Positions 53,036 through 61,897 of a stretch of 64,000 bases of DNA are shown one piece after another (the first letter of the stretch is position 1; each line of letters starts with the position of its first letter). The stretch is from Candidatus Endomicrobium embiratermitis (lineage in GTDB: Bacteria; Elusimicrobiota; Endomicrobiia; Endomicrobiales; Endomicrobiaceae): contig WQYI01000001.1 in NCBI GenBank assembly GCA_009781315.1, forward strand, positions 248,001-312,000, written 5' to 3'. The notes under the pieces were generated by a model that did not search any database, was not told where the DNA came from, and was given only the letters and a program-made list of their open reading frames with translations. Position numbers and translations under genes: made by a program.

Positions 53036-54031
53036 TCAATAAACAAAAGCGCTTAGCGACACCATATACTTTAAAAAATTTTCATCGGCTATTTTGGATT
53101 GTTCTCCGGCAAAAGCTATTTCAAAAGTCTTTATTTTTAATCCTAAACCGTAAGTATATTTCATTGTCTTAGGGTCGAAATTTGAATCGGCAGCCGTGCC
53201 CGCCCTTACGCATATCGCTCTGCTCAAATATTGCTCCAACCCCATGTAATAGTGTTCTTCTTCCAAATCTCCGAATCTGTAAAACTTTTTATCCCAATCT
53301 ATAGCCAAAATAGAATTGCCGAGAATATAAGCTGTTCCCATCCTTATCGCAAACGGCAGCTGTTCGGTATTATAATTGTTCCAAAACATAAAACCCGCGA
53401 TATTTTGAAAGTTCACGCTTGTGTAAATATTTCTGCCGACCGGATACAGAAAAGACAAATCCATTGTAAAACCGTTCCCGGAAGCTATGTTAGCGTACGG
53501 CGTTCCGCCGGCGTAAATGCCGGACTCTCCTATTTTACCGTACAAGTACGACATATTTAACCCTATGCTAAGGCCTTTATTGCTCTTTTGTCCGGCTGCA
53601 AAAGACAAGGCGTTTATATAAGTTTGGGTATTATGGCTGCCTCCGCCTGAAGACGTGTAAGATATGCTGTTGTCTGAAAGAGCCTGCCAATAAAAAGCTC
53701 CGCTGTCTTTTATAACATAAGCGCCGGTAAGCCCCTGCCCGGACGGGTCGGCAGCGCCGACTTGGCTTGGGCTCGCGTCGCTCTGTCTTAATATTACTGC
53801 GGCGGCGCCAATATACGAACCCAACATATAAGCCAAATTTGCGGAATTGTAAAAATAAGATTCATGGCTTGAAATAATCGCGGAACCGGCCCCGCCCATA
53901 GCCATAGACCTCGCCATAGGAGGCGCGCCGTCGTAACTATTCGGCTGCGTGGGAGGTTTTCTCGCGAAAACGTTTTGAGTCTGCAATAAAAGCATCACAA
54001 CAAAAATTGCAATAATTTTTTTTAAATTCAT
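53036..54031 (-). CDS. PorV/PorQ-like outer membrane beta-barrel protein
   Basis: About 331 residues. A signal peptide (MNLKKIIAIFVVMLLLQTQ to about residue 24) is followed by SMAMGGAGSAIISSHESYFYNSANLAYM, the start motif of PorV/UPF0164-type barrels, and a series of alternating beta strands ending in aromatic VSLSAFVY. Function is unknown. The ATG at 54031 has AAGGGTG upstream; the longer frame runs into a repeat and is rejected. Confidence 0.78.
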   Translation of the reverse strand: MNLKKIIAIFVVMLLLQTQNVFARKPPTQPNSYDGAPPMARSMAMGGAGSAIISSHESYFYNSANLAYMLGSYIGAAAVILRQSDASPSQVGAADPSGQGLTGAYVIKDSGAFYWQALSDNSISYTSSGGGSHNTQTYINALSFAAGQKSNKGLSIGLNMSYLYGKIGESGIYAGGTPYANIASGNGFTMDLSFLYPVGRNIYTSVNFQNIAGFMFWNNYNTEQLPFAIRMGTAYILGNSILAIDWDKKFYRFGDLEEEHYYMGLEQYLSRAICVRAGTAADSNFDPKTMKYTYGLGLKIKTFEIAFAGEQSKIADENFLKYMVSLSAFVY

Positions 54032-54050
54032 AAAACACCCTTTTACGACA

Positions 54051-54174
54051 AAGTGAAAAGTGTAAAGTTGAAAGTGAAATTGTCGTGTTTTCGCAAAGCG
54101 AAAACCTAAAATAAGTTTTGGCGAAGCCAAAACACAGTATTTCCACTTTGCACTTTTAACTTTGTACTTTGCCG
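54051..54174. repeat. Inverted repeat between msbA and the PorV-like gene
   Basis: Outer arms GACAAAGTGAAAAGTGTAAA and TTTGCACTTTTAACTTTGTA, with two inner hairpins TTTTCGCAAAGCGAAAA and TTTTGGCGAAGCCAAAA. Confidence 0.8.
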
Positions 54175-55938
54175 TTATAGTCCTTGCAGTTGGTTCAACT
54201 TTCTGTAAATCCCGTTTTCTTTACGCATCAAATCGTCGTGGGAACCTGTTTCGGCTATTTCGCCTTTGTCCATAACTATTATTTTATTAGCGTTTCTTAC
54301 TGTAGCCAACCTGTGGGCAATTAAAATTACCGTTCTGTCTTTCATTAAATTGTCAATTGCGGACTGGACAAGTTTTTCGGACTGCGAATCAAGCGCGCTT
54401 GTCGCTTCGTCAAGGACAAGAATAGGAGGATTTTTTAACATTGCCCGCGCTATGGAAACCCTCTGTTTTTCCCCGCCGGAAAGTTTAAGCCCTCTTTCTC
54501 CCACAAGCGTATTATAGCCTTCCGGGAGTTTTGAAATAAAATCATGCGCGTTGGCGTTTTTTGCCGCTCTTACGATATCTTCCATAGACGCGTTAAAACT
54601 TCCGTAAGAAATATTGTATTTGACGGTATCGTCAAAAAGCATTACGTCCTGCGTGACTATGCCCACCTGATTACGCAAAGATTCCAAAGTCACGAATTTT
54701 ACGTCCTGACCGTCTATTAAAATTTGTCCTTTGCGCGGGTCGTAAAATCTTAAAAGAAGATTTGCGATTGTAGTTTTTCCTGAACCCGAATGTCCCACAA
54801 AAGCCGCGGTTTCCCCGTAATTTATAGTCATGTTAAAATTTTTAATAATGTCTTTATCCGGCAAATAACCGAAGTCCACATTTTTATAAACTATGGATTT
54901 GGAAAACGGTTTTAACGCTACGGAATTGCTTTCATTTTTTATAGACGGCTGCTCGTCTAAAACCTCAAACACTCTTTCCGAAGACGCCAAGGCCGCCTGA
55001 ATTTGGGAATTTACGTTGGCAAAATTCTTTATCGGCTGATACATCTGAAATACCGCACCTAAAAAAGTCACAAAAGCGCCGGTAGACCATACTCCGTTAA
55101 TAACGTCCCGTCCGCCGAGATACAATATTACCGCGCCCGCAAACGCGCCCAAAAACTCCATAATAGGGCTTGAACGCGCGTCAACCCGCGCGACTCTTAA
55201 AGCGATATGATAAAATTTATTGTTATCGTTTTTAAATCTGTTATGTTCGTGTTCCTCGGTATTAAACGCTTTTATAACGGAAAAACCGCTGAGCATCTGG
55301 TGAAGAGACGAGTAAATTTCAGCCATTTGAACCTGCCCTTCTTTTGACGCTCTTCTTATTTTCCTTGAAAATATTATCAAAGGTATTGCGGCAATAGGAA
55401 ATCCGACAAACGTTATCAAAGCAAACCGCCAGTTAAGGTAAAAAACCGTTCCTATCATAAAAATAAAAGTTAAACCGTCCATAAGAATACTGGGAGGAAC
55501 CCTTGTAAAAGCGGTTTGCATGGCGCCTAAATCGTTTGTGACTCTGGACATCATTTTTGAGGAAGAATTTCTGACGTAAAAATCATGCGACAGGGAAATA
55601 AGTTTATCGTAAAGCTCAATTCTTAGCGTCCTTATGATATTCTGCCCTATATGGTTCAAAAGATAGCTCCGCCCGTAACTGCCAATACCTTTTAAAGCAA
55701 ATATTATCGGCACCGCTACCGCGGCAAGCGTAAGCATATGAACGCTTGTAAACGTATAACTCATAAAATGCACTTCTTTCTGCATAAAAATTCCGTCTAT
55801 TCCGTTTTTTATAAACCAAAGCGAAACAAGATTCATCAAAGAAAAAAGCCCCATGCAAAGCATAGCGGCGATAAATCTGGGAATATGAGGAATAATGTAT
55901 TTTTTAAAGCGCCTTATGTCTACTTTTTTGTTTTGCAT
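54175..55938 (-). CDS. msbA: Lipid A export ABC transporter MsbA-like
   Basis: 587 residues: six membrane helices (about 15-305) fused to an ABC ATPase with GHSGSGKTT, LSGGEKQRVSIARA, LVLDEATSALD and the His switch LIAHRLATV. A half-transporter that flips lipid A-core across the inner membrane by homology. The location next to lpxB supports MsbA over a drug exporter. Confidence 0.88.
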   Translation of the reverse strand: MQNKKVDIRRFKKYIIPHIPRFIAAMLCMGLFSLMNLVSLWFIKNGIDGIFMQKEVHFMSYTFTSVHMLTLAAVAVPIIFALKGIGSYGRSYLLNHIGQNIIRTLRIELYDKLISLSHDFYVRNSSSKMMSRVTNDLGAMQTAFTRVPPSILMDGLTFIFMIGTVFYLNWRFALITFVGFPIAAIPLIIFSRKIRRASKEGQVQMAEIYSSLHQMLSGFSVIKAFNTEEHEHNRFKNDNNKFYHIALRVARVDARSSPIMEFLGAFAGAVILYLGGRDVINGVWSTGAFVTFLGAVFQMYQPIKNFANVNSQIQAALASSERVFEVLDEQPSIKNESNSVALKPFSKSIVYKNVDFGYLPDKDIIKNFNMTINYGETAAFVGHSGSGKTTIANLLLRFYDPRKGQILIDGQDVKFVTLESLRNQVGIVTQDVMLFDDTVKYNISYGSFNASMEDIVRAAKNANAHDFISKLPEGYNTLVGERGLKLSGGEKQRVSIARAMLKNPPILVLDEATSALDSQSEKLVQSAIDNLMKDRTVILIAHRLATVRNANKIIVMDKGEIAETGSHDDLMRKENGIYRKLNQLQGL

Positions 55939-55955
55939 TGCTATTCCTTTATTTG

Positions 55956-57044
55956 TTAATCATTCAAAATCATTTCGGCTGTTCTTTTGCTTACGCCGGG
56001 AGTTCCGAGCATTTTTCTGAAATCCGCGAGTTCTTTGGTTTTTGGCGCGTAATATTCGGGCTTTAACTGTTCTATTACGGAAGCCGCTATTTTTTCCGGA
56101 TTGGCGCCGCATTGTATAAATTCCGGCACAATTTCTTTACCGGCAAGAATATTCGCGATCGCGATATATTTTACTTTGACGATAAGCCTTGCGAGAAAAT
56201 AATTAAAATATGACAATTTATACATAACAGACATAGGAATACCCATTAAAGCGTTTTCAAGACTTACCGTGCCTGACGGGCAAACGGCGATATCTATAGA
56301 CTTTCTTTTTGAAAAATCATTATCCGTTTCAAGACTTATGTACTCGGGAAGTTTTACTCCCAAATTTTCATTTACGCTAAACATTATAAAATTCGCGTTA
56401 AGTTTTTCTTTTAAAATTTTCGCCGTTTCCAAAATAACCGGTAAATGCCTTTTAATAACGCTTTTGCGGCTTCCAGGGAATAAACCTATAAGCGGCGGAT
56501 TTGAGATTTCAAAGCTTTGTTTGAAATTTTGTTTCACAGGAACCATGTCTATAAGAGGGTTGCCGACAAAAACAGCGTCAACGCCGTATTTTTTATATAA
56601 CTCTTCTTCAAAAGGCAAAATAACAAACATCTTTTTAACGGTTTCGGCAAGTTTTTTTATTCTGCCGCTTCTTGACGCCCACACCTGCGGGCTTATGTAA
56701 TAATAAACCGGAATATTTAACTTTTTGGCAAGCTTTGCGACAAAAATATGAAAACCGTAATAATCAGTAAGTATTATTTTGTCCGGCTTTTCCGTTAAAA
56801 AAAACGTTTCGAGTTTTTTTAAAAGTTTTTTTAAGAAAAAAAATTGCTTGACCGGAAGAAAGCCGAAAGCGTTTATGTTGACTATGTCTTCAATAAAAAC
56901 GTCGGATACTGATTTAAGATTGTTCCCGCCGGCGCAATATACGCGGCAAGACGGATTTATTTTTTTTATTTCGCGCACAAGATTGGCGGCGTGAATTTCG
57001 CCCGATAAATCCCCCGCTGAAATAAAGATTTTATTATTTACCAC
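55956..57044 (-). CDS. lpxB: Lipid A disaccharide synthase
   Basis: Condenses lipid X with the UDP-diacyl sugar to give the lipid A disaccharide. FISAGDLSGEIHAANLV, FVGNPLIDMVP, GLFPGSRKSVIKRHLP and CPSGTVSLENALMGIPM are diagnostic of GT19. About 362 residues. I prefer GTG at 57044, with AGAGGA just upstream. An ATG at 57083 also opens the frame but lies in a dispersed repeat and lacks a Shine-Dalgarno. Confidence 0.93.
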   Translation of the reverse strand: MVNNKIFISAGDLSGEIHAANLVREIKKINPSCRVYCAGGNNLKSVSDVFIEDIVNINAFGFLPVKQFFFLKKLLKKLETFFLTEKPDKIILTDYYGFHIFVAKLAKKLNIPVYYYISPQVWASRSGRIKKLAETVKKMFVILPFEEELYKKYGVDAVFVGNPLIDMVPVKQNFKQSFEISNPPLIGLFPGSRKSVIKRHLPVILETAKILKEKLNANFIMFSVNENLGVKLPEYISLETDNDFSKRKSIDIAVCPSGTVSLENALMGIPMSVMYKLSYFNYFLARLIVKVKYIAIANILAGKEIVPEFIQCGANPEKIAASVIEQLKPEYYAPKTKELADFRKMLGTPGVSKRTAEMILND

Positions 57045-57065
57045 TATTCCTCTTATTTTAGATGC

Positions 57066-57150
57066 ATAGACGCATGGAGGCATAGATGCATGGCAAATAC
57101 AAAGTCGTTACTACGCATCCATGCATCCAAACATCTATGCCTCTGTATTT
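57066..57150. repeat. Dispersed repeat between lpxB and the gnnA-like gene
   Basis: GACGCATGGAGGCATAGATG on the left and TGCATCCAAACATCTATGCC on the right form an inverted repeat around AAATACAAAGTCG. Confidence 0.75.
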
Positions 57151-58094
57151 TAAAACTTCATATTTTTTAATATTTGCAGCGCAAGTTCCACGGCGTCTCT
57201 GCCCTGCTCTCCCGCAACCATAGGCTTCTTGCCTTCAATAATATTGTTCAAAAAATTATCAAGTTCGTAAAAAAGCGGTTCATCGGACGGTATTTTAGGC
57301 TTTTCTATTTTTATGTCAGTCAAAGAAGTCATTTTATCAACATTGTCTTTTTTCTTATAAATTTTTACGCTCTTTCCCGCATAATCCACAGAAATATAAG
57401 CGTCAGGCTGAAAAATTCTTATTTTTCTGTATTTATCGATTGTAATTCTGCTTGCCGAAACGTCCGCGACGCATCCGTTAGCGAATTTCAAACGGACTTT
57501 AGCTATGTCTTCGGTATCGGAAAGAACTTTCGCGCCGTGCGCTTCAAGAGACACAACCTTATCTTTTACAAGATAAAAAAGCATGTCCAGATCGTGGACC
57601 ATTAAATCCAAAACAACTCCTATATGGGCCGTGCGGGGATCATAAGGCCCCAGCCTGTTTATTTCGATAAATTTAGGATTATTTACATAAGGAGCGGCCG
57701 CGATAATAGCGGGATTGAATCTTTCCACGTGTCCGACCTGCAAAATTATATCTTTATTTTTTGAAATTTCTATAAGTTCTTCGGCTTCTTCCACTTTCAA
57801 AGTGAAAGGTTTTTCCACAAGGCAGTGAATGCCGGATTCCAAAAGCGGTTTTGCTATCTGATAATGATATTGCGTCGGAGCCGAAATTACGACAGCGTCG
57901 ACTTTTCCTATAAGCTGAGAATAATCGCTTAAAACAGCGGGATTTGCCTTATTGGCTTTTGCGATTTTATCCGCGCGCTTTTCGTCGGTATCTACGATAA
58001 ATTCAAGTTTTGATTTCGGGTGTCCGCCTAAAATTCTCGCGTGGTGCTGCCCCAGCGAACCCACGCCTATAACGGCAGTTCTTACAATATTCAT
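57150..58094 (-). CDS. gnnA: Gfo/Idh/MocA oxidoreductase, probable GnnA (UDP-GlcNAc 3-dehydrogenase)
   Basis: 314 residues. An NAD-binding Rossmann domain (VIGVGSLGQHHARIL) and the catalytic motif LVEKPFTLKVEEAEELI. GnnA oxidises the 3-OH of UDP-GlcNAc so that GnnB can aminate it, giving UDP-GlcNAc3N for amide-linked lipid A. The call rests on context: it overlaps the aminotransferase gene by 4 bases and sits between lpxI and lpxB. In Acidithiobacillus ferrooxidans gnnA and gnnB lie between lpxA and lpxB. Other sugar-nucleotide dehydrogenases of the family cannot be fully excluded. Confidence 0.75.
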   Translation of the reverse strand: MNIVRTAVIGVGSLGQHHARILGGHPKSKLEFIVDTDEKRADKIAKANKANPAVLSDYSQLIGKVDAVVISAPTQYHYQIAKPLLESGIHCLVEKPFTLKVEEAEELIEISKNKDIILQVGHVERFNPAIIAAAPYVNNPKFIEINRLGPYDPRTAHIGVVLDLMVHDLDMLFYLVKDKVVSLEAHGAKVLSDTEDIAKVRLKFANGCVADVSASRITIDKYRKIRIFQPDAYISVDYAGKSVKIYKKKDNVDKMTSLTDIKIEKPKIPSDEPLFYELDNFLNNIIEGKKPMVAGEQGRDAVELALQILKNMKF

Positions 58095-59185
58095 TTTTTA
58101 TAACCTTTCACGGCATTTATTATATTTTCAACGTCGGTTTTATAAAGGGAAGGATGAACCGGCAGAGAAACGACTTCTTTTGCCGCTTGTTCGGCATTAG
58201 GGCATATCCCTGATTTATAACCGAGCTTTTTATAGTAAGGCTGTTTATACATAACCGTATCGTAATAAATTCCGCAGCCTACGCCGTTATCTTTCAAATA
58301 CTGCATAAATTTTCCGCGCTCCGACGCTTTAACGCGGATTGTATATTGATGAAACACATGCCTGTAATTTAGCGGCACTACGGGCGTTTTTATAAAACCC
58401 AGGCTTTTAAAAGCTTCATTGTACGCGTCGGCGTTTGCAATTCTTTTTGCAGTCCAATCGTCAAGCTGTTTCATCTGGGCTATGCCTATCGCGGCAGCAA
58501 GATTGGTAAGCCTGTAATTGTAGCCTAAAACCGTAAATGTCGAATGACCGTCTCTGCCGTGATTTATAACCTGCCTTGCGTATTTATCGGCTTTGGCATT
58601 ATTAGTTAAAGTAATTCCGCCTTCGCCGGTCATCATATTTTTTGTCGCGTAAAACGAGAAAGCCGAAGCGTCTGAGAAAGAACCGACTCTTTTGTTTTTA
58701 TACTCGGCTCCGTGCGCCTGACAGGAATCTTCTATAAGTTTGAATTTATATTTTTTCTTTAATCTCAAAATAGCGTCCATATCGCAGGGAAGTCCGTAAA
58801 GATGCACGATGATTACGGCTTTGACGTTTTTTTCTCTTTTTAATACTTTTTCAAGCTCAACGGGGTCTATGTTAAAAGTTTCGGGGTCAATATCGGCAAA
58901 TACAGGTTTTGCGCCGCAAAAAAGTATGGAATTCGACGTAGCTATAAATGAAAACGGAGTCGTTACGACTTTGTCTCCGGGTTTCACGCCGCATATTAAA
59001 AGAGCGGTATGCAAAGACGTTGTACCGTTTGCGTTTGCTATTCCGAATTTTGCGCCGCAATATTTCGCAAAAGACTGCTCAAATTCAACGACATATTTTC
59101 CGCTTGCAAGAATTTTCGAATCCAAAACTTCGTTAATAAATTTTCTCTCTTCATTACCTATAACGGGGGCTGCGATGTTAATCAT
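58091..59185 (-). CDS. gnnB: DegT/DnrJ/EryC1 aminotransferase, probable GnnB
   Basis: 364 residues. A PLP-dependent sugar aminotransferase: NANGTTSLHTALL, VIIVHLYGLPCDMD, EDSCQAHGAEYKN and SFYATKNMMTGEGG, with the PLP-binding Lys. GnnB transfers an amino group from glutamate to the 3-keto sugar made by GnnA. The 4-base overlap with gnnA and the lipid A location support this. Function in another amino-sugar pathway remains possible. Confidence 0.75.
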   Translation of the reverse strand: MINIAAPVIGNEERKFINEVLDSKILASGKYVVEFEQSFAKYCGAKFGIANANGTTSLHTALLICGVKPGDKVVTTPFSFIATSNSILFCGAKPVFADIDPETFNIDPVELEKVLKREKNVKAVIIVHLYGLPCDMDAILRLKKKYKFKLIEDSCQAHGAEYKNKRVGSFSDASAFSFYATKNMMTGEGGITLTNNAKADKYARQVINHGRDGHSTFTVLGYNYRLTNLAAAIGIAQMKQLDDWTAKRIANADAYNEAFKSLGFIKTPVVPLNYRHVFHQYTIRVKASERGKFMQYLKDNGVGCGIYYDTVMYKQPYYKKLGYKSGICPNAEQAAKEVVSLPVHPSLYKTDVENIINAVKGYKK

Positions 59186-59207
59186 TTTTTCCTCTGAAAT
59201 ATACTGC

Positions 59208-60008
59208 TTATATGCCGACTATTGTAACGTTTGACTCATTTGCTTTTTTTACTACTTCGTCTTTATCTAAAATCAGAGTGACTCCGGCTTCCACGGCGAT
59301 AGCTCTGACCTTATTTTCTTTTAAAACACCGATTGTTTTAACGCCTATTACCGGTACGTCAAACCTGAAATCCTGATTCGGCTTGGCGACTTTAATTACA
59401 ACGGAATTTTCTCCGCCCAGAGCATACGCCCTTTTTATGCATTCGTCTGTTCCTTCTATTGACTCTACGGCCAAAACAGACCTGTCTTTTACTACTACTG
59501 TTTGGCCTATGTCAAAACCGGCTATGCCTTTTGCTATTTTAAAACCGAATTCAACTTCTTTCTGCTCGTCGGAATTAAGTTTTTTTCCCGAAATAAGTCC
59601 TTTCGGAGCAAGAAGATGAGTTAAATATATGTGAGAAGGGAGAAGTTTCATTCCGTCTTTTTCAAACTCGCCCGCCACCGCGCTTAAAATGGTGTCGGTC
59701 TTTTTGTTTACAAGGCTTCCCATTAGTTTAATCGCGCGCCAGTCCAAATTTAAAGCGGAATAAATACGCGCATGTTTTACTTGTCCTGCCATTATGACGG
59801 TTTTGACGGTTTCGCTCTTTAAAGCGTCTATAATTTTTTGGGCTTTTCCCAGAGGCAGCCAAAAGGTTTTGTCGCAAAATTTTTCAAGATCAGGGTCAGC
59901 CTCTTCTTTTAAAGCTATGCATACGACTCTGTCGCCTCTTTTTTTTATCTCTTCGGCGACAAGAAAAGGAAATCTGTTATTACCCGCGATTAAACCTATG
60001 TTTTCCAT
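59208..60008 (-). CDS. lpxI: UDP-2,3-diacylglucosamine pyrophosphatase LpxI
   Basis: 266 residues, the LpxI (DUF1009) family that replaces LpxH in many Gram-negatives. Motifs are IGLIAGNNRFPFLVAEEIKKRG, VIMAGQVKHARIY, FDIGQTVVVKDRSVLAVE and GTDECIKRAYALGG. It cleaves the UDP-diacyl sugar to lipid X, feeding LpxB in the same cluster. Confidence 0.94.
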   Translation of the reverse strand: MENIGLIAGNNRFPFLVAEEIKKRGDRVVCIALKEEADPDLEKFCDKTFWLPLGKAQKIIDALKSETVKTVIMAGQVKHARIYSALNLDWRAIKLMGSLVNKKTDTILSAVAGEFEKDGMKLLPSHIYLTHLLAPKGLISGKKLNSDEQKEVEFGFKIAKGIAGFDIGQTVVVKDRSVLAVESIEGTDECIKRAYALGGENSVVIKVAKPNQDFRFDVPVIGVKTIGVLKENKVRAIAVEAGVTLILDKDEVVKKANESNVTIVGI

Positions 60009-60011
60009 AAA

Positions 60012-60095
60012 AATCCAATTAATAATTAATAATTAACAATTGAACGATAATTACAGAAAAAACGCTATTATTTGTTAATTGTAAATTGTTAATTG
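60012..60095. repeat. AT-rich inverted repeat upstream of lpxI
   Basis: Left tract CAATTAATAATTAATAATTA and right tract TTGTTAATTGTAAATTGTTA face each other. It is the same family as the AT-rich part of the murJ insertion and a short copy near 2115. Confidence 0.65.
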
Positions 60096-60098
60096 CCT

Positions 60099-60863
60099 TT
60101 ACTCCGGTCTTACTATTCCCCGTTTTGAGGTTTTTATAAAATCTATGATTTCTCTTATATGCTCGGATTTTGAATTTTCAAGTTTTAACAAGGCGTCGTT
60201 TAATAATAACTTCGACATAAACAAAATTTTATACGCTTCTTTTATGTCGTTTATTTCATCATGCGTCATTTTTCGTCTTTTCATTCCGACAAGATTTAAG
60301 CCGCTTAAAACCGCCCTGTCGCCATGGCACATAGCGTGGTGTATAACATCCATTGTTACTATGGCTCCGCCTGCCGCCATTACGCCTTTACCGATTCTGC
60401 AAAACTGGTGAACGCCGACTAAGCCGCTTAAAAACGCGTTATCGCCCACTTGAACATGACCGCCGAGCATACTGCCGTTTCCGATAATTACGTTATCGCC
60501 TACTCTGCAGTCGTGAGCGGCATGCGACGAAGCCATAAAATAACAATTCTGTCCTATTACGGTTTTACCGGTTTTTTTAGTGCCTCGGTTTATATTTACA
60601 AATTCTCTGAGAATCGTATTGTCGCCGATATAAACTTTTGCCGGCTCGTCTTTATAACTTAAATCCTGCGGAGGCGTGCCTACGGAAACCGAATTAGAAA
60701 ATTTACAATTTTTTCCGATTTCAGCGTACTCTATATAAGAATTAGCTCCTATAACGGACCCTGATTTAATGACTGCGTCTTTACCGATAACGACGCCGGG
60801 ACCTATTTCCACATTATCTTCAATAATTGCGCTTTCGTCTATTATTGCCGTCCGATGTATCAT
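60099..60863 (-). CDS. lpxA: LpxA-type UDP-sugar acyltransferase, second copy
   Basis: 254 residues, a left-handed beta-helix acyltransferase. It begins MIHRTAIIDESAIIEDNVEIG. The catalytic His pair is HAAHDCRVGDN, then VGVHQFCRIG and MCHGDRAVLSGLNLVGMKRR. It transfers a hydroxyacyl chain from ACP to the 3 position of a UDP-amino sugar. It clearly shares ancestry with the lpxA gene upstream (same length, same motif order) but has diverged (AMCHGD against AMAQGD). One of the two may prefer UDP-GlcNAc3N; which one is unknown. Confidence 0.9.
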   Translation of the reverse strand: MIHRTAIIDESAIIEDNVEIGPGVVIGKDAVIKSGSVIGANSYIEYAEIGKNCKFSNSVSVGTPPQDLSYKDEPAKVYIGDNTILREFVNINRGTKKTGKTVIGQNCYFMASSHAAHDCRVGDNVIIGNGSMLGGHVQVGDNAFLSGLVGVHQFCRIGKGVMAAGGAIVTMDVIHHAMCHGDRAVLSGLNLVGMKRRKMTHDEINDIKEAYKILFMSKLLLNDALLKLENSKSEHIREIIDFIKTSKRGIVRPE

Positions 60864-60869
60864 AAATAT

Positions 60870-61036
60870 GCTCTTTACCCCTCACCCGTTCTTCACTGCG
60901 TTTGAACCCGGGGCGCTCACATCTCGCGCCCGCGGCAGACTCGTCCTCGTTATTCCTCGGACTGCCGCCCTCTCCCGCAAGGGGCGAGGGAAAAGCTGTT
61001 TATTTTCACTTTACACTTTGAACTTTGCACTTTGTC
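60870..61036. repeat. Composite repeats between the two lpxA genes
   Basis: TACCCCTCACCC and CCCTCTCCCGCAAGGGGCGAG flank a hairpin-prone centre (GCGGCAGACTCGTC with CGGACTGCCGC). It is followed by the ACTTTACACTTTGAACTTTG tract also seen at 17262 and 54051. The gap holds no gene. Confidence 0.75.
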
Positions 61037-61038
61037 GT

Positions 61039-61800
61039 TTACGGACGGGCTATTCCTCTCTGCGAAGCTTTTATAAACATTGTTATTTCTTTAACGTGCA
61101 CAGACTGAGACTCTTCAAGTTTTATCAAAGCGTCGGCAAGAGTAAGTTTAGACATAAACAAAACCCTGTACGCGTTTTTTATTTCCTCGATTTCTGAAAG
61201 TTTCATCTGTTTGCGTTTCATTCCCACAAGGTTTAAACCGGCAAGAACCGCCCTGTCTCCCTGCGCCATAGCAAAAGGAATTATATCCATAGTTACCATC
61301 GCTCCGCCGCTTATCATAGACGAATGTCCTATTTTGCAAAACTGATGAATACCGATGTTTCCGCTGAAAATAGCATTATCGCCGACTTCAACGTGTCCGG
61401 CTATGCCCGTGCCGTAACCGACTATTACGTTATCGCCCAAAACGCAGTCGTGAGCTATGTGCGCGCATGCCATTAAAAGACAGTTTTTTCCTATTATAGT
61501 CTGCCCCGCGGCGGCAGTACCTCTGTTTAAAGTCACGCATTCTCTTACGGTCGTGCCGTCTCCGACTATAACTTTTGTCTTTTCGCCATTATATTTCAAA
61601 TCCTGAGGTCTTTTTCCGATTGACGAAAAATTAAAAATTTCACAGTTCGCGCCGATTTCTGCATATTCGATAACGGATTGCCCGTGAATTTTTGTTCCGC
61701 TTTTGATTATCGTTTCAGGACCTATAACCGCATAAGGGCCTATCTCGACATTATTTTCAATAACAGCGCTTTTATCGATTATTGCCGTTTGATGTATCAT
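61039..61800 (-). CDS. lpxA: LpxA-type UDP-sugar acyltransferase, first copy
   Basis: About 253 residues. MIHQTAIIDKSAVIENNVEIG opens the beta-helix; HIAHDCVLGDN holds the catalytic His, followed by IGIHQFCKIGHSSM and AMAQGDRAVLAGLNLVGMKR. It is the first committed acylation of lipid A. It lies right after lpxC-fabZ, the usual lpxA place, so it is the more likely orthologue of standard LpxA. I start at the ATG at 61800 (AGAGG 10 bases upstream); the extension to 61830 enters a repeat. Confidence 0.93.
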   Translation of the reverse strand: MIHQTAIIDKSAVIENNVEIGPYAVIGPETIIKSGTKIHGQSVIEYAEIGANCEIFNFSSIGKRPQDLKYNGEKTKVIVGDGTTVRECVTLNRGTAAAGQTIIGKNCLLMACAHIAHDCVLGDNVIVGYGTGIAGHVEVGDNAIFSGNIGIHQFCKIGHSSMISGGAMVTMDIIPFAMAQGDRAVLAGLNLVGMKRKQMKLSEIEEIKNAYRVLFMSKLTLADALIKLEESQSVHVKEITMFIKASQRGIARP

Positions 61801-61824
61801 TTTGTAATTTTCCTCTCGAACAAT

Positions 61825-61893
61825 TGTCACCCTGCGCGAAGTCGCAGGGTCTATGAATTTATAGATTCTGCGGCTTCGCGCAGAATGACAAAT
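61825..61893. repeat. Dispersed palindromic repeat between lpxA and lpxC-fabZ
   Basis: TTGTCACCCTGCGCGAAGTC and GATTCTGCGGCTTCGCGC, with hairpins CTGCGCGAAGTCGCAG and TGCGGCTTCGCGCA. It ends AGAATGACA. Confidence 0.8.
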
Positions 61894-61897
61894 ATTT

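Noticed and set aside
54032-54130. 33-residue extension of the PorV-like protein
   Set aside because: Encoded by a repeat from a TTG; the shorter form begins with a proper signal peptide and Shine-Dalgarno.
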